Source of the DNA: Planctomycetota bacterium | GTDB taxonomy: Bacteria > Planctomycetota > Planctomycetia > Pirellulales > Lacipirellulaceae | Assembly: GCA_013152205.1 (NCBI GenBank) | Contig: JAADGV010000111.1 | Coordinates: 1-64,000 of the forward strand | Direction of reading: 5' to 3' | Length of the DNA stretch: 64,000 bases | Part shown: piece after piece, positions 55,018 through 64,000 of the stretch | Position numbering within the stretch: position 1 is the stretch's first letter | Layout of the letters: every line of letters starts with the position of its first letter | The notes under the pieces: generated by a model | What the model saw: the letters and a program-made list of their open reading frames with translations, nothing else | Told to the model about the DNA's origin: nothing | Databases searched by the model: none | Position numbers and translations under genes: made by a program

Positions 55018-58000
55018 ATGACTAGTTATCCAAAATACCTAGCGAAATGTTCTTTTTGCTTTTTGATTTTTGGCAATCTCTCGTCCCCAATTCTGGCTGA
55101 GGATCAACCGGCAAAGATATTCAAGGCCGGTGTCTTTGCGGTTGATATTACGCCGACTCAATTCCCGGTTATTACCAACGGTTATTTTACCGAAAGAACA
55201 GAACAACGGGCGATCGACACGCTGATGTCTCGCGCGTTGGTCTTGGACAACGGGGAGATCCGGCTGGCGATTGCTGTCGTTGATACCCTGATGATCAAAA
55301 GGGAGTTGCTGGACGAAGTTAAGCGGATGGTGACCGAGGCGACGGGCATTCCTGAAAATCGAATTTTGATTTCAGCGACCCATACCCATACAGCCCCCTC
55401 CGTGGTGGCCTGTTTGGGTAGCGGGGTGGATAGAAATTATATGCAGTTTCTACCCGCTCAAATTGCCAAAAGCATCGTGCTGGCAAACAAGAATCTTGTT
55501 CCCGCAAAAATCGGTTGGGCCGTCGTTCAAGATCACGAACACAACCACTGTCGGCGTTGGATCTTCCGTTCCGATCATATCCAAGAAGATCCTTTTGGGG
55601 TGAAAAACATCCGTGCTCACATGCATCCCGGCCATCTTAGCCCCAAACACATAGGCCCCTCGGGGCCGGTCGACCCCGATCTTTCGCTGATTGCCCTCCA
55701 ATCGGCGGATGGCAGGGTTCTATCGGTGCTTGGCAACTATGCCATGCACTACTTTGGTTCTTCCGCAATATCTGCTGATGCCTGTGGGCGTTTTGGAGAT
55801 AAATTTGCAGGACTGCTAGAGGCCCATGAAGTCCACCCAGATTTTGTTGGCATTCTTTCACAAGGGACTAGCGGCGATAGTCATGGAGGGAGAGATTACA
55901 GCAAACCTAGAGTAAACATGAGTTTGGATCAGTACGCAGAAGGGCTTGCCAAAGCTGCCCTCACGGGTTTTCGAACCATTCAATATCACGACTGGGTTCC
56001 ACTGGCGATGGCCGAACAAACCCTGAAACTTCGCAGGCGAACCCCCGACGAAGATCGCCTGAAATGGGCCAGAGCCCGGATCGAGGCACTGGGAGAAAAA
56101 AAACTGAACTCACAAGCAGACATCTACGCTCACGAACAAATCTGCCTTCATGACGAACCCGAAGTCGAACTAAAACTTCAGGCCATCCGAATTGGAGACC
56201 TGGGCATCACCGCCCTACCCGACGAAGTCTATGGCATCACCGGCTTGAAGCTGAAGGCACAAAGCCCGCTAGAGACGACGTTCAATATCGAACTGGCCAA
56301 CGGCGCGGTAGGATACATCCCCCCGCCCGAGCAGCACCACTTCGGAGGTTACACCACCTGGCCTGCTAGAACCGCTGGGCTGGAAGTTCAGGCAGAGCCT
56401 CGCATCGTCGAAACGCTCCTCACTTTGCTAGAGAAAGTTGCTGGCAAGCCACGTCGTAAAATCAAAATCCCAGAAAGCCCCTACTCCAAAGCAATCGTAG
56501 CATCGAAGCCTATTGCCTATTGGAAGTTTGAGGAAATGGAAGGTTTCAGCGCGTTCGATCAACAACAGAAACAACAGGGTGTCTACGAGCCGGGCGTCGC
56601 TCGCTATCTTCCCGGCCCTCAGGGAGCAGGGATTTCTACCGGACTGCGAGGCAACCGGGCTGCCCATTTCGCGGGGGGCCGAATGAAATCCGAAGTCCAG
56701 GGTTTGGACGACACCTATTCGGTCGAGTGCTGGTTTTGGAATGGTTTTCCTCATGATGTCCGACCCGTTACAGGATACTTTTTCTCTCGCGGAAAAGATG
56801 GCGATACGACGGCCGCAGGAGATCATTTGGGAATCGGAGGAACCTATCTAAGCGAGGCCCAAGGAAAACTGATCTTCTTTAACGGCAACAAGTCCAACCA
56901 AGTGCTGATAGGAAAAACCGAACTCCAGCTAAGAACTTGGAACCATGTCGTCTTGGTGCGAGAAGGCCGCCGAGTGGCTGTTTACCTCAACGGACAAGAG
57001 ACGCCAGAAATCTCTGGCGAAGCAGAGGTGACCTATCCGTCTGGGGTTGCGGAAATCTTTGTCGGTGGCCGTAATGACAAGTTTGCGCCTTTCGAGGGAA
57101 AGGTCGACGAAGTCTCGCTCTATGGTCGGGCGCTTTCTCCACAGGAAATCGCCGCGCATTTCAAGGCTTCTGCTGCTGCCCCGCCAAAGGATGCGGCGAA
57201 GAAAAAAAAAAGCGAGCCTCAAGCTGAGTCGCAGCCCCTCTCGCCACAGCAGTCACTCGCGACCATCCATGTCCCGGAAGGGTACGAAATCGAATTGGTC
57301 GCTTCCGAGCCGTTGGTGAAAGACCCGGTTGCTATTGCCTGGGACGTCGAAGGGCGGCTTTGGGTTGCAGAAATGGCCGACTATCCGCTTGGAATGGACG
57401 GCAATGGAAAACCGGGCGGTCGCATTCGAGTATTGCAAGATACGAACCAGGATGGAAAGTACGATCAATCCACTCTGTTCCTCGATGGCCTCACTTTTCC
57501 GACTGGCCTGCTCCCCTGGAAGCAGGGAATTCTAATCACAGCCGCTCCCGAAATCATCTACGCCGAAGATACCGATGGAGATGGCAAGGCGGACAAGCGA
57601 GAAACTCTGTTTACGGGGTTTCATGAAGGGAATCAACAACTGAGGGTCAACGGGCTGCGGCTGGGGCTCGACAATTGGATCTACTGTGCAAGTGGTTCGC
57701 ATACGCCCAACTACGGCGCTGATAGCCGAATTCAGTCGGTCGCGACCGGAGAGATGGTTGAAGTTGGAAGTCGAGACTTTCGCATTCGGCCAGCGACTGG
57801 CGAATTGGATCCGCAATCTGGTCCGGCTCAATATGGCAGGAACCGCGATGATTGGGGAAACTGGTTTGGGAGCATGAACAGCCACCCGCTGTGGCACTAC
57901 GTGCTCCAAGACCACTACACGCGCCGCAATCCACACATCGCTCCCCCCGATCCTCGCATGCAGCTCATTCTGCCACGAAACCCCAAAGTCTATCCGGCGA

Positions 58001-60093
58001 AAGCGCCACAAAAACGGTTTCATAATTTCCAGCAGTCGGGGCGATTTACGTCTGCATGCTCGGCGATGATCTATCGGGATCGACTCCTCTTTCCCGAAAG
58101 CACCGATCAGCATGCTTTTACCTGCGAGCCGTTTCATAATCTTGTTCAACATTTTTATGTCAAAGACGATGGGGTGACGTTCACTGCCGAGCGATTTCCC
58201 AAAGACGCTAAATACGATTTCTTTGCCTCGACCGATCGGTGGTGCCGTCCCGTCATGGCAACGACAGGGCCCGATGGCGCATTGTGGGTGGTGGATATGT
58301 ACCGCTACATGATCGAACATCCCCAATGGCTCACGCCAGAAGGAAGAGAAGAACTCAAACCGTTTTATCGCCACGGCGAAAACCAAGGGCGTATTTACCG
58401 GATCTTTCCAAAAGGAAAAAAGCCCCGGGAGATTCCAAACCTAAAAACGCTCTCTAATGAGGCGCTGGTTCAGTACCTAGAAAACCCCAACGGCACACAG
58501 CGCGACCTTATTCAAGAACTGTTAATCCAAAGAGCCGACTCCGCCGTCGATCGGCCCCTTGTCGATCTTCTAAAAAACAGCCTCCAACCGCTCGCTCGTC
58601 TACATGCCCTCTGCACGCTCGACGGACTTGGCTCGATAACGCCAGAGGTCTTGCTACTTGCCCTCAACGATAAGCATCCAGGGGTTCAAAAGCATGCCGT
58701 CCGCATCGCGGAGCCGGTTGCTCCCGGCCACCCCCAGGTACTAGAGGCTGCCATCCGGTTGGTAAAGAGCCCCAATGCAAAGGTGCGTCTTCAGCTAGCC
58801 TGCTCTTTGGGCGAATGGCCCAACGAAAAGAGTGCCACCGCTTTGGCCCAGTTGATGACCCAAGATCAGTCAGACGCTTATCTAGTTGCAGCGGCGATGA
58901 GTTCTATCTCCGATCAAAATATCGAGACAGTTCTCCAAACCGTTTTGTTGAAAAACGAAAATAGCTCCAACGCCAGCCTCACGAATCAACTCATTGAACA
59001 AACGATCGCATTTGGAAACCGGGCTGTTGCACTTAACGCTTTGCATTTCGTTCTCAAACCAGAAAACGCACAATCGGTAACGGCTCAGCTAAACTTCTTG
59101 TCTGGCTTATTCAAAGCACTGAAATTAAATCAGGTAGCGATGAAAGACTTTCTCCAGGAGAACGACCCTGATCGATCGCTGCTAAAGCAAATCAAGAAAC
59201 TAACGAGCCTTGCTCACAAAACGGTGGCCGACCCAGAGGCCAATCAGTCGCTACGAATCGCTGCCATCCCAGTGCTTGCACAATTTCCCCAGCAGCAGAG
59301 CGAAGAGTTTCAGTTGTTGGCAGAAAACCTAACGCCCCAAACGGCTCCCGCAATTCAGTCGGCGACGATCACTTTTTTGTCCTCTTTTCCAAACGCAGAG
59401 GTTGCGGAACTGCTCCTTGAGAATTGGCAGAGTCATGCCCCGTCTGTCCGAGCACAAATTCTAAGCAGCCTGCTTAGTCGCTCGAATTGGCTAAGCACTC
59501 TGTTGGATCAGATCGAAGACGGAAAGATTGCTGTGACGGAAATCGATGCCGTCTCGCGCCAAAACATGCTTTCGACCAAAGACAAAAAAATCCGAGCTAG
59601 AATCGAGGCCCTTCTCAAAACGGCAGGCGATTCCGATCGAAATAAAGTGGTACAAAAATTTCGTGTGGCTCTCACTTTGCAAGGCGACCCATCCGTAGGT
59701 AAAGCAGTTTTTAAGAAAAAATGCGCCGCCTGCCATAAACTGGAAAACGAGGGCTACGATATCGGCCCCAACATTGCTTCTCTTACCGATCGAAAACCTG
59801 AAACTCTCTTAACTTCGATCCTCAACCCCAGTGCCGCCGTGGATAGCAAATACCTGACCTACACAGTGCTTACCGACGAAGGGCGCACCTTCATCGGAGT
59901 CTTAGCCTCGGAAACTGGCAGCAGCATCACGCTGGTAATGCAGGAAAACAAGAAACAAGTGATCCTGAGAAACCAAATCGAAGAAATTCAGAGCACCGGA
60001 AAATCCATGATGCCCGATGGACTTGAAGAAGAAACCACTCCCCAAGACTTCGCCGACCTCATCTCGTACCTGCGAAGCGAGCAACTCAATTGA
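55018..60093 (+). CDS. giant multidomain secreted protein (PVC-type haem-binding)
   Basis: A 1691-residue exported protein. The signal peptide is followed by: a neutral-ceramidase-like domain, about 30-475 (VFAVDITPTQFPVITNGYFT; ISATHTHTAPSV; YAMHYFGS); a LamG-like domain, about 490-705 (SKPIAYWKFEEMEGFSAFDQ; WNHVVLVREGRRVAVYLNGQ); a Lys/Pro-rich linker near 720; a six- or seven-bladed PVC-type sorbosone-dehydrogenase-like propeller, about 745-1130 (YEIELVASEPLVKDPVAIAW; VLQDTNQDGKYD); HEAT-like helices, about 1150-1540; and a C-terminal PVC haem-binding domain, with CAACH at 1569-1573. The DUF1080 protein lies upstream. Such proteins are typical of planctomycetes; this exact combination of domains is notable. 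AGGAAA lies upstream of the ATG. Confidence 0.9.
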   Translation: MTSYPKYLAKCSFCFLIFGNLSSPILAEDQPAKIFKAGVFAVDITPTQFPVITNGYFTERTEQRAIDTLMSRALVLDNGEIRLAIAVVDTLMIKRELLDEVKRMVTEATGIPENRILISATHTHTAPSVVACLGSGVDRNYMQFLPAQIAKSIVLANKNLVPAKIGWAVVQDHEHNHCRRWIFRSDHIQEDPFGVKNIRAHMHPGHLSPKHIGPSGPVDPDLSLIALQSADGRVLSVLGNYAMHYFGSSAISADACGRFGDKFAGLLEAHEVHPDFVGILSQGTSGDSHGGRDYSKPRVNMSLDQYAEGLAKAALTGFRTIQYHDWVPLAMAEQTLKLRRRTPDEDRLKWARARIEALGEKKLNSQADIYAHEQICLHDEPEVELKLQAIRIGDLGITALPDEVYGITGLKLKAQSPLETTFNIELANGAVGYIPPPEQHHFGGYTTWPARTAGLEVQAEPRIVETLLTLLEKVAGKPRRKIKIPESPYSKAIVASKPIAYWKFEEMEGFSAFDQQQKQQGVYEPGVARYLPGPQGAGISTGLRGNRAAHFAGGRMKSEVQGLDDTYSVECWFWNGFPHDVRPVTGYFFSRGKDGDTTAAGDHLGIGGTYLSEAQGKLIFFNGNKSNQVLIGKTELQLRTWNHVVLVREGRRVAVYLNGQETPEISGEAEVTYPSGVAEIFVGGRNDKFAPFEGKVDEVSLYGRALSPQEIAAHFKASAAAPPKDAAKKKKSEPQAESQPLSPQQSLATIHVPEGYEIELVASEPLVKDPVAIAWDVEGRLWVAEMADYPLGMDGNGKPGGRIRVLQDTNQDGKYDQSTLFLDGLTFPTGLLPWKQGILITAAPEIIYAEDTDGDGKADKRETLFTGFHEGNQQLRVNGLRLGLDNWIYCASGSHTPNYGADSRIQSVATGEMVEVGSRDFRIRPATGELDPQSGPAQYGRNRDDWGNWFGSMNSHPLWHYVLQDHYTRRNPHIAPPDPRMQLILPRNPKVYPAKAPQKRFHNFQQSGRFTSACSAMIYRDRLLFPESTDQHAFTCEPFHNLVQHFYVKDDGVTFTAERFPKDAKYDFFASTDRWCRPVMATTGPDGALWVVDMYRYMIEHPQWLTPEGREELKPFYRHGENQGRIYRIFPKGKKPREIPNLKTLSNEALVQYLENPNGTQRDLIQELLIQRADSAVDRPLVDLLKNSLQPLARLHALCTLDGLGSITPEVLLLALNDKHPGVQKHAVRIAEPVAPGHPQVLEAAIRLVKSPNAKVRLQLACSLGEWPNEKSATALAQLMTQDQSDAYLVAAAMSSISDQNIETVLQTVLLKNENSSNASLTNQLIEQTIAFGNRAVALNALHFVLKPENAQSVTAQLNFLSGLFKALKLNQVAMKDFLQENDPDRSLLKQIKKLTSLAHKTVADPEANQSLRIAAIPVLAQFPQQQSEEFQLLAENLTPQTAPAIQSATITFLSSFPNAEVAELLLENWQSHAPSVRAQILSSLLSRSNWLSTLLDQIEDGKIAVTEIDAVSRQNMLSTKDKKIRARIEALLKTAGDSDRNKVVQKFRVALTLQGDPSVGKAVFKKKCAACHKLENEGYDIGPNIASLTDRKPETLLTSILNPSAAVDSKYLTYTVLTDEGRTFIGVLASETGSSITLVMQENKKQVILRNQIEEIQSTGKSMMPDGLEEETTPQDFADLISYLRSEQLN

Positions 60094-60182
60094 AGTAACA
60101 TTCCAGCCACCAGAAGAAATGGGACTCGGATAAATCCAGTGCGACAAAGCCGCAACCAAACAGGTTGGCAATCTCATCGTAT

Positions 60183-60290
60183 AAGACGCTGAGTCGCAAA
60201 GGGAAGGTAAGAAAGAGGTTGTCTCGCAGAGACAGCAGAGAAAACGGGGAATGCTGTAGCTCTGTCGTCTCAGCGTCTCTGCGAGAGTCT
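60183..60290. repeat. inverted repeat, cgcagagac/gacgctgag type
   Basis: Two pairs of complementary words occur: gacgctgag (60185-60193) with ctcagcgtc (60269-60277), and ctcgcagagac (60223-60233) with gtctctgcgag (60275-60285). It lies in the gap between the giant protein and the CocE hydrolase. Confidence 0.65.
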
Positions 60291-60408
60291 AAATTTGCAG
60301 GTCCAATCACCCAAAACTGTGCTCGCTACATAAATTTGAACCGTTAGTAGCATGGAGGGTTGGCTACCTCTAATGAAATGACACGCCAATTTTGTTGCTA
60401 TTTCAAAT

Positions 60409-60440
60409 ATCTGCGTTCATCCGCGTCCATCTGTGGTTCC
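60409..60440. repeat. second copy of the 24048-24079 repeat arm
   Basis: The sequence atctgcgttcatccgcgtcc then atctgtggttcc matches 24048-24079 in about 29 of 32 bases, in the same orientation. Its own complementary arm is not found nearby. Confidence 0.75.
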
Positions 60441-60508
60441 TTTCGCCGTATTGATTTTTTGATTCTCCTACCTCACTGTTTTGCTTTGCCTTTCAACGGG
60501 ATGAATTG

Positions 60509-62338
60509 ATGCTACTTTGCCAGAAGTTTTTCTTTCTGATTGCGTTAATCGTTGTTGCGGTCATCTCATTTGCCAGTTCCCAAGCGGCTGCCCAACCACC
60601 GCAAGCTGGCGAATATTCGCCAGCAAAATACGATGTCGTCGACGAACGTGATCGAGATGCGCCGATGCGTGACGGTGTGAAGTTGAAGATCGATATCTTT
60701 CGGCCCAAGGCAGAAGGGCGTTTTCCAGCCATATTGCAGCAAACGCCGTACAACAAGAACGGTCAAGTAGCTCGCGGGAAGAAGTTTGCCACTCACGGCT
60801 ACGTGGTCGTCAATGTCGATTCGCGGGGCCGCTTCGAGTCTGGCGGTGAATGGGATCCGTTTACTCCGAAACACAAGACCGACGGCTACGACCTAGTGCA
60901 ATGGATTGCTAAACAGCCCTGGTGCAGTGGCAAGGTTGGAACGTATGGGCTTTCGTACATGGGCTGGACGCAATGGTGGACTGCCTCACAAACGCCCCCT
61001 GCACTAAAAGCCATCGTGCCTGAAGTTGCTCCGCCCGATCATTTTTACAACTGCCCTTATCAGAACGGCATCTTTGTCTGCTGGATGATGGATTGGGCAG
61101 GCTCAATGTCCGCACGCTTGCCGCATAGGGCTGGCCCCGGTCCTTACGGTGGATTTGGTGCCAACCGAGAAAAAGCGTATAGCAATCTTCCCTACATCGA
61201 CTTCGATAAAACTCGAAATTTCAAACCAAATTCATGGTGGCGAAAATGGATTGAACAAAATACGGCCGAGGGTGAATATTGGCAGGCAATTTCGTATCAA
61301 ACGCCAGAGAGTTATGCAAAAATCAAAGTTCCCTCGTTGGCAATTTCGGGTTGGTTCGATGCAGACTTTCCCGGTACCCCGATGAACTACTTGGCCATGA
61401 AAAAGCATGGGGGATCGCCCGAAGCGCGGCGTCCGCGGATGGTGGTTGGCCCCTGGTATCACATTATCAATACGAACCGCGTAGCTGCCGGTATCGATTT
61501 TGGCGAGCAAGCGATCATCGATTGGGACGGTTATATTCTTCGATGGTTCGATTATCACTTGAAGGGCATCGACAACGGTGTACTGAACGATCCCCCTGTC
61601 CATGTCTTCGTAATGGGTCGAAACAAATGGCGGGCCGCCGAAGACTGGCCACTGCCTCAGACACAATTCACCAAGTACTATCTACACAGTGGCGGAAAAG
61701 CAAATGCTTCCAGCGGCGATGGCTCCCTCAGCACGCAGCTTCCTGGCAAAGAACCGTCAGACAAATATACCTACGACCCGAAAGATCCTACCCCCTCGGC
61801 AGCTTTTACCAGCGGGCACATCGACGGGCCGGTTGATATCAGTAAGTCTGCCGCTCGGGGCGATGTGTTGGTCTACGACACGCCAGTGCTGACCGAGGAT
61901 GTCGAATTAGTTGGCCCCATCACGGCCCAGCTCTTCGCGGCCACCAGTTGCCGCGACACCGACTGGATGATCCGGCTGGCCGATATCTATCCCGATGGCC
62001 GGGCCTTGTTCCTAGGCGAAGGCATCATGCGGGCACGCCACCGCGATCCCAAGAACCATGGCGAGTTCAACCCGTACAAACTCAGCAAAATTGAACCGAA
62101 CCAACCGTACGAATACACAATCGACTTCTACCGACCGACCGGCAACGTTTTCGCTCGCGGACATCGCATCCGTATCGAGATTTCCAGCAGCTACTACCCA
62201 TACTTTTTGCGTAATCCCAATTCGGGCGAAGACAACATTGGCCTAGCAAAGAGCTTCCGAACGGCAAAGCAAACCGTCTTTCACGATGCCCAACGCCCAT
62301 CCCACGTGCTACTGCCCGTAATCCCCGTGGGCAAGTAA
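60509..62338 (+). CDS. secreted CocE/NonD family hydrolase
   Basis: A 609-residue alpha/beta hydrolase. A signal peptide (FFFLIALIVVAVISFASSQAAA) is present. The nucleophile Ser is in GLSYMGWTQWW (G-x-S-Y-x-G); the Asp and His of the triad are expected around LADIYPDGR and GPWYHI. A C-terminal jelly-roll half has SSYYPYFLRNPNSGED. The family includes cocaine esterase and X-Pro dipeptidyl peptidases; the substrate here is unknown. The ATG at 60509 is preceded by a TTG at 60506. Confidence 0.9.
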   Translation: MLLCQKFFFLIALIVVAVISFASSQAAAQPPQAGEYSPAKYDVVDERDRDAPMRDGVKLKIDIFRPKAEGRFPAILQQTPYNKNGQVARGKKFATHGYVVVNVDSRGRFESGGEWDPFTPKHKTDGYDLVQWIAKQPWCSGKVGTYGLSYMGWTQWWTASQTPPALKAIVPEVAPPDHFYNCPYQNGIFVCWMMDWAGSMSARLPHRAGPGPYGGFGANREKAYSNLPYIDFDKTRNFKPNSWWRKWIEQNTAEGEYWQAISYQTPESYAKIKVPSLAISGWFDADFPGTPMNYLAMKKHGGSPEARRPRMVVGPWYHIINTNRVAAGIDFGEQAIIDWDGYILRWFDYHLKGIDNGVLNDPPVHVFVMGRNKWRAAEDWPLPQTQFTKYYLHSGGKANASSGDGSLSTQLPGKEPSDKYTYDPKDPTPSAAFTSGHIDGPVDISKSAARGDVLVYDTPVLTEDVELVGPITAQLFAATSCRDTDWMIRLADIYPDGRALFLGEGIMRARHRDPKNHGEFNPYKLSKIEPNQPYEYTIDFYRPTGNVFARGHRIRIEISSSYYPYFLRNPNSGEDNIGLAKSFRTAKQTVFHDAQRPSHVLLPVIPVGK

Positions 62339-62505
62339 CCAACCACGGCCAACGAGCATCAACGAGACTCAGCCAATCCTGTTCAGCACGATTCCAGTGC
62401 AGAACGCACACTCAAGCGGTCACGATTTGTTTCCGCTTTCTCATCGGAATACCGGGACACTCAATTGATACGCCTAAAGCGGCCTGAAGAAGAACTATAA
62501 AAAAA

Positions 62506-62539
62506 CACGCTGGCGGAGCATATAGCTGCCGCCAGCGTG
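62506..62539 (-). terminator. intrinsic terminator of the PEP-CTERM gene
   Basis: An 11-base perfect stem (cacgctggcgg/ccgccagcgtg) with a 12-base loop, followed on the minus strand by a run of seven T's. This is a classical rho-independent terminator about 37 bases after the stop at 62576. Confidence 0.9.
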
Positions 62540-62575
62540 CATGTTCGTCCAAACGAAGACTCTCTTCGCTACCCT

Positions 62576-63799
62576 CTACCGGCGGCGGCGTCTACGCGTT
62601 GCCATGCAGGCCATGCCACCCAGCATGGCTAGTAATACCGTGCTTGGCTCGGGCACAGCAGCAACTGCAGGTCCTAGAGTGCCATCATAATTCCGCTGCC
62701 AATCAAGAAAGTCTCCACCGTCGTACGCGCCGCCAAACCCGGTTTGCCAAAGCGTCTGATCGGCGCTATCAACGTCAAGATCAGCATCGAAGTCACCAGC
62801 GAGTACAAGCGAAGTAAGAATGTAGTCATCAACTCCCACGGTGCCCGTGGTGGAAAAGAAATCACTGAAAGTCTTTCCATCGGGTCCACTAAAACCGTGA
62901 GCTCGCAGGATCCCCTCGTTCCACAAGTACTCGTACGTAACGAGGGTCGAAATGGTGCTAAAGTCGTAGTCTAATGGACCCGCTCCAATTTGGTCAACTA
63001 CTAGGATTCCCGATTGGTCAACGGTAATCGACCCAGGACCAGTGAAGTTAATCGAGTAGTCCTCGTCGGCGGGAGCAGCACCTATCCACGCCCTGTGGAT
63101 TAGCAAGTCAGGGTTTCCATCACCGAATGCAACACCACCGAGAAAATCAAAATTATTGCCGCCGGTCAAATCAAGGGACCCATTGTTAATCGTCATGGCC
63201 ACCTTGGTATTGGCGTAAGCCTGCTGATACCAACCGAACGCGAGTATCCCGTCGTTTTCAAGGACTCCGCCGTTGGTGATATTGATCTGGGTGTCAATGT
63301 TGTCATTGCCAGAAATCCCTGCGAACGAGAACACACCACCAGACAGTACCGTTACACCCGGAAAAGCGGGGTCGGTGGGAGTAAACGTCCGGCGAAGAGT
63401 ACCGTTGTCGATATTGAGTGCTTTGGTGTTAAATTGACTCCAATGACCATCGGAGTCGCCCGGAGGCGCTGTATTAACAGTTAGAGAGGCTCCGCCGGTA
63501 ATTGTCAGCGTCCCCTCAGTATTGGCGCCTGTCGTATCAGTCCAACGAAAGTCATCAAGAATTTGGGCAGCAAAGGTAACATCGCCATTGTTGATGATTA
63601 CATCGGTGCCGACTTCACCGCTTCCGATTCTTATTCCTCGACCGTAGTTTAGAAGAGATACTGCTGTTTGTCCTCCATTCCAGTTGGCATCATCCCAGGC
63701 ACCGTTTCCGCCATCCCAAACAACATCAATCTGGGCCTGGGCTGTACCAGCAACCAAGAACGACACTGCTAACAATCCCACAAGTGCTAAGTGTTTCAT
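62576..63799 (-). CDS. PEP-CTERM protein with dockerin-like motif
   Basis: A 407-residue exported protein. A signal peptide (KHLALVGLLAVSFLVAGTAQA) is followed by autotransporter-like repeats of beta-rich sequence (WDGGNGAWDDANWNGGQ; LTITGGASLTVNTAPPGDSD; NITNGGVLENDGILAFGW). Near the C-terminus, DFDADLDVDSADQTLWQTGF is a dockerin-like calcium-binding motif, and it ends in VPEPSTVLLAMLGGMACMAT then RRRRRR, a PEP-CTERM sorting signal. It is probably displayed at the cell surface by the exosortase system. I start at 63799 (MKHLAL), after a gggag site; longer in-frame starts lack homology. Confidence 0.9.
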   Translation of the reverse strand: MKHLALVGLLAVSFLVAGTAQAQIDVVWDGGNGAWDDANWNGGQTAVSLLNYGRGIRIGSGEVGTDVIINNGDVTFAAQILDDFRWTDTTGANTEGTLTITGGASLTVNTAPPGDSDGHWSQFNTKALNIDNGTLRRTFTPTDPAFPGVTVLSGGVFSFAGISGNDNIDTQINITNGGVLENDGILAFGWYQQAYANTKVAMTINNGSLDLTGGNNFDFLGGVAFGDGNPDLLIHRAWIGAAPADEDYSINFTGPGSITVDQSGILVVDQIGAGPLDYDFSTISTLVTYEYLWNEGILRAHGFSGPDGKTFSDFFSTTGTVGVDDYILTSLVLAGDFDADLDVDSADQTLWQTGFGGAYDGGDFLDWQRNYDGTLGPAVAAVPEPSTVLLAMLGGMACMATRRRRRR

Positions 63800-64000
63800 T
63801 GAGTTCGGCTCCCATCGAAAAAAAGAAAAAGAGGTCAGAAATAGCTCGTGAAGAGAGCATGTACTACGCATAAAAACCGCGAAAAAAGAGGAATACAGAT
63901 ACGCACCGCACCACGACTGTCTGTACGACCCCTCTAGCCGTTGTAACAGGAAAGTCTTGAAAATCAAACAATTTTCGCCTCTTATGGGTAAATAAACGAT

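Overview
The window looks like chromosomal DNA of a planctomycete, most likely Pirellulales and plausibly a Lacipirellulaceae-type marine or freshwater member. This is an inference from gene content, not from a marker gene. Supporting signs are a PVC-type haem-binding/beta-propeller giant protein, a DUF1080 protein, a PEP-CTERM protein with a dockerin-like motif, a membrane Ser/Thr kinase with a DYG motif, many Gfo/Idh, sialidase-like and ceramidase-like proteins, and moderate GC with many dispersed palindromic repeats. No rRNA, tRNA, CRISPR array, prophage or intact transposase was recognised.

Layout. 0.2-5.4 kb (+): a NIF3-like protein, a family 2 glycosyltransferase, a BshC-like protein and a GNAT acetyltransferase. 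5.4-7.1 kb (-): an ECF sigma factor with a small cysteine-containing partner, and a GxxExxY gene flanked by repeats. 7.1-12.6 kb (-): a phospho-signalling block of coiled-coil protein, FHA protein, membrane Ser/Thr kinase and a small membrane protein. 13.0-15.4 kb (+): a His-rich lipoprotein, a small membrane protein and a leucine-rich-repeat protein. 15.4-20.0 kb (-): an SGNH hydrolase, a carbamoyltransferase, a 54-residue DUF5989-type protein and a GDP-mannose 3,5-epimerase-like enzyme, likely a surface-glycan or secondary-metabolite operon. 20.8-33.0 kb: carbohydrate-related genes (sialidase-like, aldose 1-epimerase, ceramidase-like, an enolase-superfamily sugar-acid dehydratase with a divergent GntR regulator, Gfo/Idh/MocA oxidoreductase), an Hpt protein, a spermidine-synthase-like protein and a YncE/phosphoesterase.

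33.3-52.3 kb (-) is one 19-kb respiratory block. In transcription order it holds a diheme cytochrome c, narG, narH, narJ, narI, a NarK-type transporter fused to a DoxX-like domain, a second NarK, then a complete alternative complex III (actA-F). Most junctions overlap by 1-8 nt. It encodes nitrate import, cytoplasmic nitrate reduction to nitrite, and quinol oxidation to cytochrome c. An Rrf2-family and a MarR-family regulator lie upstream; the MarR gene is preceded by a perfect 13+2+13 palindrome.

53.9-63.8 kb: a DUF1080 protein, a 1691-residue secreted fusion (ceramidase-like + LamG-like + PVC beta-propeller + HEAT-like + haem domain), a CocE/NonD hydrolase and a PEP-CTERM protein with a strong terminator.

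The most notable points are the nar/ACIII block, the NarK-DoxX fusion, the giant fusion protein, the unannotated-size DUF5989 gene and at least five families of dispersed inverted repeats in the intergenic gaps. I see no single locus that I can defend as a wholly new defence or mobile system.
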